Source: UBA5109 sp964606735 (lineage in GTDB: Bacteria; Pseudomonadota; Gammaproteobacteria; Pseudomonadales; Pseudohongiellaceae). From it: a DNA stretch of 15,047 nt. The position numbers and the translations under genes are program-made. The stretch covers positions 1 through 15,047 of the forward strand of contig CAZSHI010000041.1 of assembly GCA_964606735.1 (NCBI GenBank), given 5' to 3'. Under the pieces are notes generated by a model that saw only the letters and a list, made by a program, of their open reading frames with translations, did no database searches and was not told where the DNA came from. Below are positions 12,969 through 15,047 of this stretch, piece by piece (the first letter of the stretch is position 1; every line of letters begins with the position of its first letter).

Positions 12969-15047
12969 CTAGGCCTGGGCCTTTTCTTCCTCTGTGACGT
13001 CTTTCATGCTGAGACTGATCTTGCCGCGGTCATCCACTTTCAGGACCTTGACAACAATCTCCTGACCTTCGCTTAGATGGTCAGTCACTTTTTCGACACG
13101 CTCCTGGGCAATCTGTGAAATATGAACCAGACCGTCCTTGCCTGGCAAGATAGTCACAAAGGCGCCAAAATCGACAATTTTGGATACGACACCCTTGTAT
13201 ATCTGACCTATTTCGGCTTCAGCGGTAATTTCCTCAACCCGGGCCACAGCGGCATCACGGGAGGCTGCATCTTCACCGTAAATACGTACATTGCCATCAT
13301 CATCGATATCGATGGAAGCACCCGTGTCTTCAGTTATCGAGCGAATGGTCGCACCACCTTTACCGATCACATCACGGATTTTATCCGGATCAATTTTAAA
13401 GGAGGCCATACTCGGTGCATTTTCAGACACACTGGCGCGTGATTCAGAAATCACTTTGTTCATCTCGCCCAGAATGTGCATTCTGGCAGCATTGGCCGAC
13501 TGCAGGGCAGTTTCCATGATCTCTTCGGTGATGCCCTGAATCTTAATATCCATCTGCAGAGCCGTAACACCTTTGGCTGAACCGGCAACCTTGAAATCCA
13601 TGTCACCCAGATGATCCTCATCACCCAGAATGTCAGTCAACACGGCAAAGCCGTCATCTTCCTTGATCAGACCCATGGCAATACCTGCCACTGGTGCTTT
13701 CAAGGGGACACCAGCATCCATCAATGCCAGGCTCGTTCCACACACGGAGGCCATCGATGAAGAACCATTGGATTCAGTGATTTCAGAAACCACACGAATC
13801 GCATAGGGAAATTCTTCTTCATTCGGCAGTACTGCAGCAACACCACGACGTGCCAGACGGCCATGGCCAATTTCACGCCGTTTTGGTCCGCTCATAAAAC
13901 CTGTTTCACCAACACTGAAGGGTGGGAAATTATAGTGCAGCATGAAGGCATCTTTCTTGGTGCCGGATAAATCCTCAATCAACTGTGAATCACGGATGGC
14001 TCCCAGAGTGGCAACAACCATTGCCTGTGTTTCACCACGAGTAAACAGTGCTGAACCATGAGTCTTGGGTAAAATCCCGGTTTCAACCATGATCGGACGG
14101 ACAGTATTGTTATCACGGCCATCAATACGTGGCTGGCCATCGATAATATTTCGACGAACAATCTTTTTCTCCAGCGAAGAGAAGATATCCTGTACTTCAC
14201 TGACGCTGACGCCTTCTGCAGACTCTTCATCGGCAAACTGCTCAACTGCCTGTTCCTGCAAGCCTCTGAGGGTATCCTGACGCTGCATTTTGTCGGATAT
14301 CCGGTAGGCTTCGGTTATACCATTACTGAATGCGGAAGAAATGGCATCAATCAGCGTGGTATTTTTCTCATCAGCCACCCATTCCCACTCAGGTTTACCT
14401 GCTTCGGCCTTGAGTTCATTGACAGCCTGGACCACCGTCTGCATTTCCTGATGTCCAAACAAAACCGCACCCAACATCAGGTCTTCACTTAATTCCTTGG
14501 CTTCAGATTCCACCATCAGTACAGCGGATTCAGTGCCTGCCACCACCATGTCCAGAGCAGATTCCTCCAGCTTGGCATAACCAGGATTGAGGATATATCC
14601 CTCACTGTCAGTAAAACCAACACGGGCAGCACCCAGAGGACCAGCGAAAGGAATGCCTGAAATAGCCAAAGCCGCTGAGGTGCCGATCATCGAGGCAATA
14701 TCCGGATCGACATCTTTTTCCGATGAAACAACCGTACACACAACCTGTACTTCATTCAGAAAACCTTTTGGAAAAAGAGGGCGAATTGGACGGTCAATCA
14801 ATCGCGAGGTCAGGGTTTCTTTTTCTGTCGGACGCCCTTCACGTTTAAAGAAGCCACCGGGAATCTTGCCGGCTGCATAGGTCTTTTCCTGATAATTCAC
14901 AGTCAGTGGGAAAAAATCCTGACCAGGCTTGGCCGTTTTACTGCCGACCACTGTAGTTAATACTGAGGTGCCACCAATGGTTACCAATACTGCGCCGGTG
15001 GCCTGACGAGCAATTCTTCCTGTTTCCATGACAACCGTATCGTTGCC
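12969..15047 (-). CDS. pnp: Polyribonucleotide nucleotidyltransferase (5' end outside window)
   Basis: 3'-to-5' phosphorolytic exoribonuclease of mRNA decay, a trimer and usual degradosome partner of RNase E. The reading frame is open to the window edge: before the first Met (15029-15027) the codons give GNDTVV, which aligns with E. coli residues 12-17. That Met is therefore internal (near E. coli residue 18), and about 11 residues lie beyond the edge. Counting from that Met: FFKR loop at 60-63, first RNase PH domain to about 210, second PH domain with phosphate-binding SNGSSSMAS at 420-428 and catalytic DEDHLGDMDFK at 470-480, KH domain with IGKGG at 555-559, and S1 domain at about 610-678. 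The C-terminal tail after S1 is shorter than in E. coli. The gene usually follows rpsO, which would lie to the right. Confidence 0.97.
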   Translation of the reverse strand, partial: GNDTVVMETGRIARQATGAVLVTIGGTSVLTTVVGSKTAKPGQDFFPLTVNYQEKTYAAGKIPGGFFKREGRPTEKETLTSRLIDRPIRPLFPKGFLNEVQVVCTVVSSEKDVDPDIASMIGTSAALAISGIPFAGPLGAARVGFTDSEGYILNPGYAKLEESALDMVVAGTESAVLMVESEAKELSEDLMLGAVLFGHQEMQTVVQAVNELKAEAGKPEWEWVADEKNTTLIDAISSAFSNGITEAYRISDKMQRQDTLRGLQEQAVEQFADEESAEGVSVSEVQDIFSSLEKKIVRRNIIDGQPRIDGRDNNTVRPIMVETGILPKTHGSALFTRGETQAMVVATLGAIRDSQLIEDLSGTKKDAFMLHYNFPPFSVGETGFMSGPKRREIGHGRLARRGVAAVLPNEEEFPYAIRVVSEITESNGSSSMASVCGTSLALMDAGVPLKAPVAGIAMGLIKEDDGFAVLTDILGDEDHLGDMDFKVAGSAKGVTALQMDIKIQGITEEIMETALQSANAARMHILGEMNKVISESRASVSENAPSMASFKIDPDKIRDVIGKGGATIRSITEDTGASIDIDDDGNVRIYGEDAASRDAAVARVEEITAEAEIGQIYKGVVSKIVDFGAFVTILPGKDGLVHISQIAQERVEKVTDHLSEGQEIVVKVLKVDDRGKISLSMKDVTEEEKAQA

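Noticed and set aside
15027..15029. ATG as the pnp start codon
   Set aside because: The frame continues upstream with residues that align to E. coli PNPase 12-17, so this Met is internal and the gene is cut by the window edge.

Overview
The window is a chromosomal segment of a gammaproteobacterium, probably a marine or aquatic member of Pseudomonadales sensu lato (Pseudomonas/Cellvibrio/OM182-like). The basis is protein similarity by eye (TyrS, ErpA, PNPase and HemL all read as gammaproteobacterial) and gene order: tyrS / M23 peptidase / anmK / erpA / bactofilin / DUF6776 / argC closely matches, from memory, the Pseudomonas aeruginosa PA0662-PA0668 block, where an rRNA operon lies just beyond the tyrosyl-tRNA synthetase. 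Genes are intact, tightly packed and even in base composition. I see no phage, transposase, CRISPR array or defence system.

Layout. (1) 1-261: a tandem, 97-bp-period repeat of tRNA-like units on the minus strand, preceded by a stable-RNA-type promoter just after the tyrS stop. (2) tyrS on the minus strand, divergent from an M23 peptidase-anmK pair on the plus strand. (3) A 270-bp gap (4302-4571) holding a large nested inverted repeat that touches the erpA stop codon. (4) A minus-strand run argC > DUF6776 > bactofilin > erpA, with erpA also having its own promoter. (5) A divergent promoter region and a plus-strand run: ClC chloride channel, hemJ, hemL, adenosine/ribokinase-family kinase. (6) Convergent with that run, a minus-strand DUF3014 protein, then pnp, which runs off the right edge of the window and ends at a strong intrinsic terminator.

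Functional themes. The left half is rich in cell-envelope functions: a MepM/OapA-like endopeptidase, anhydro-MurNAc kinase (peptidoglycan recycling), a bactofilin and its translationally coupled membrane coiled-coil partner. They lie beside translation (tyrS), Fe-S assembly (erpA) and arginine synthesis (argC). The right half pairs two tetrapyrrole enzymes, HemL (5-aminolevulinate synthesis) and HemJ (protoporphyrinogen oxidation), with a ClC protein and a nucleoside kinase, followed by RNA turnover (pnp).

The protein-coding part is mostly ordinary core genome. The best candidates for something undescribed are non-coding: the tandem tRNA-derived units behind a tRNA/rRNA-like promoter (1-250), and the nested inverted repeat 3' of erpA (4453-4578). 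Among proteins, the ClC homologue lacks the usual proton-glutamate and has altered signature motifs.
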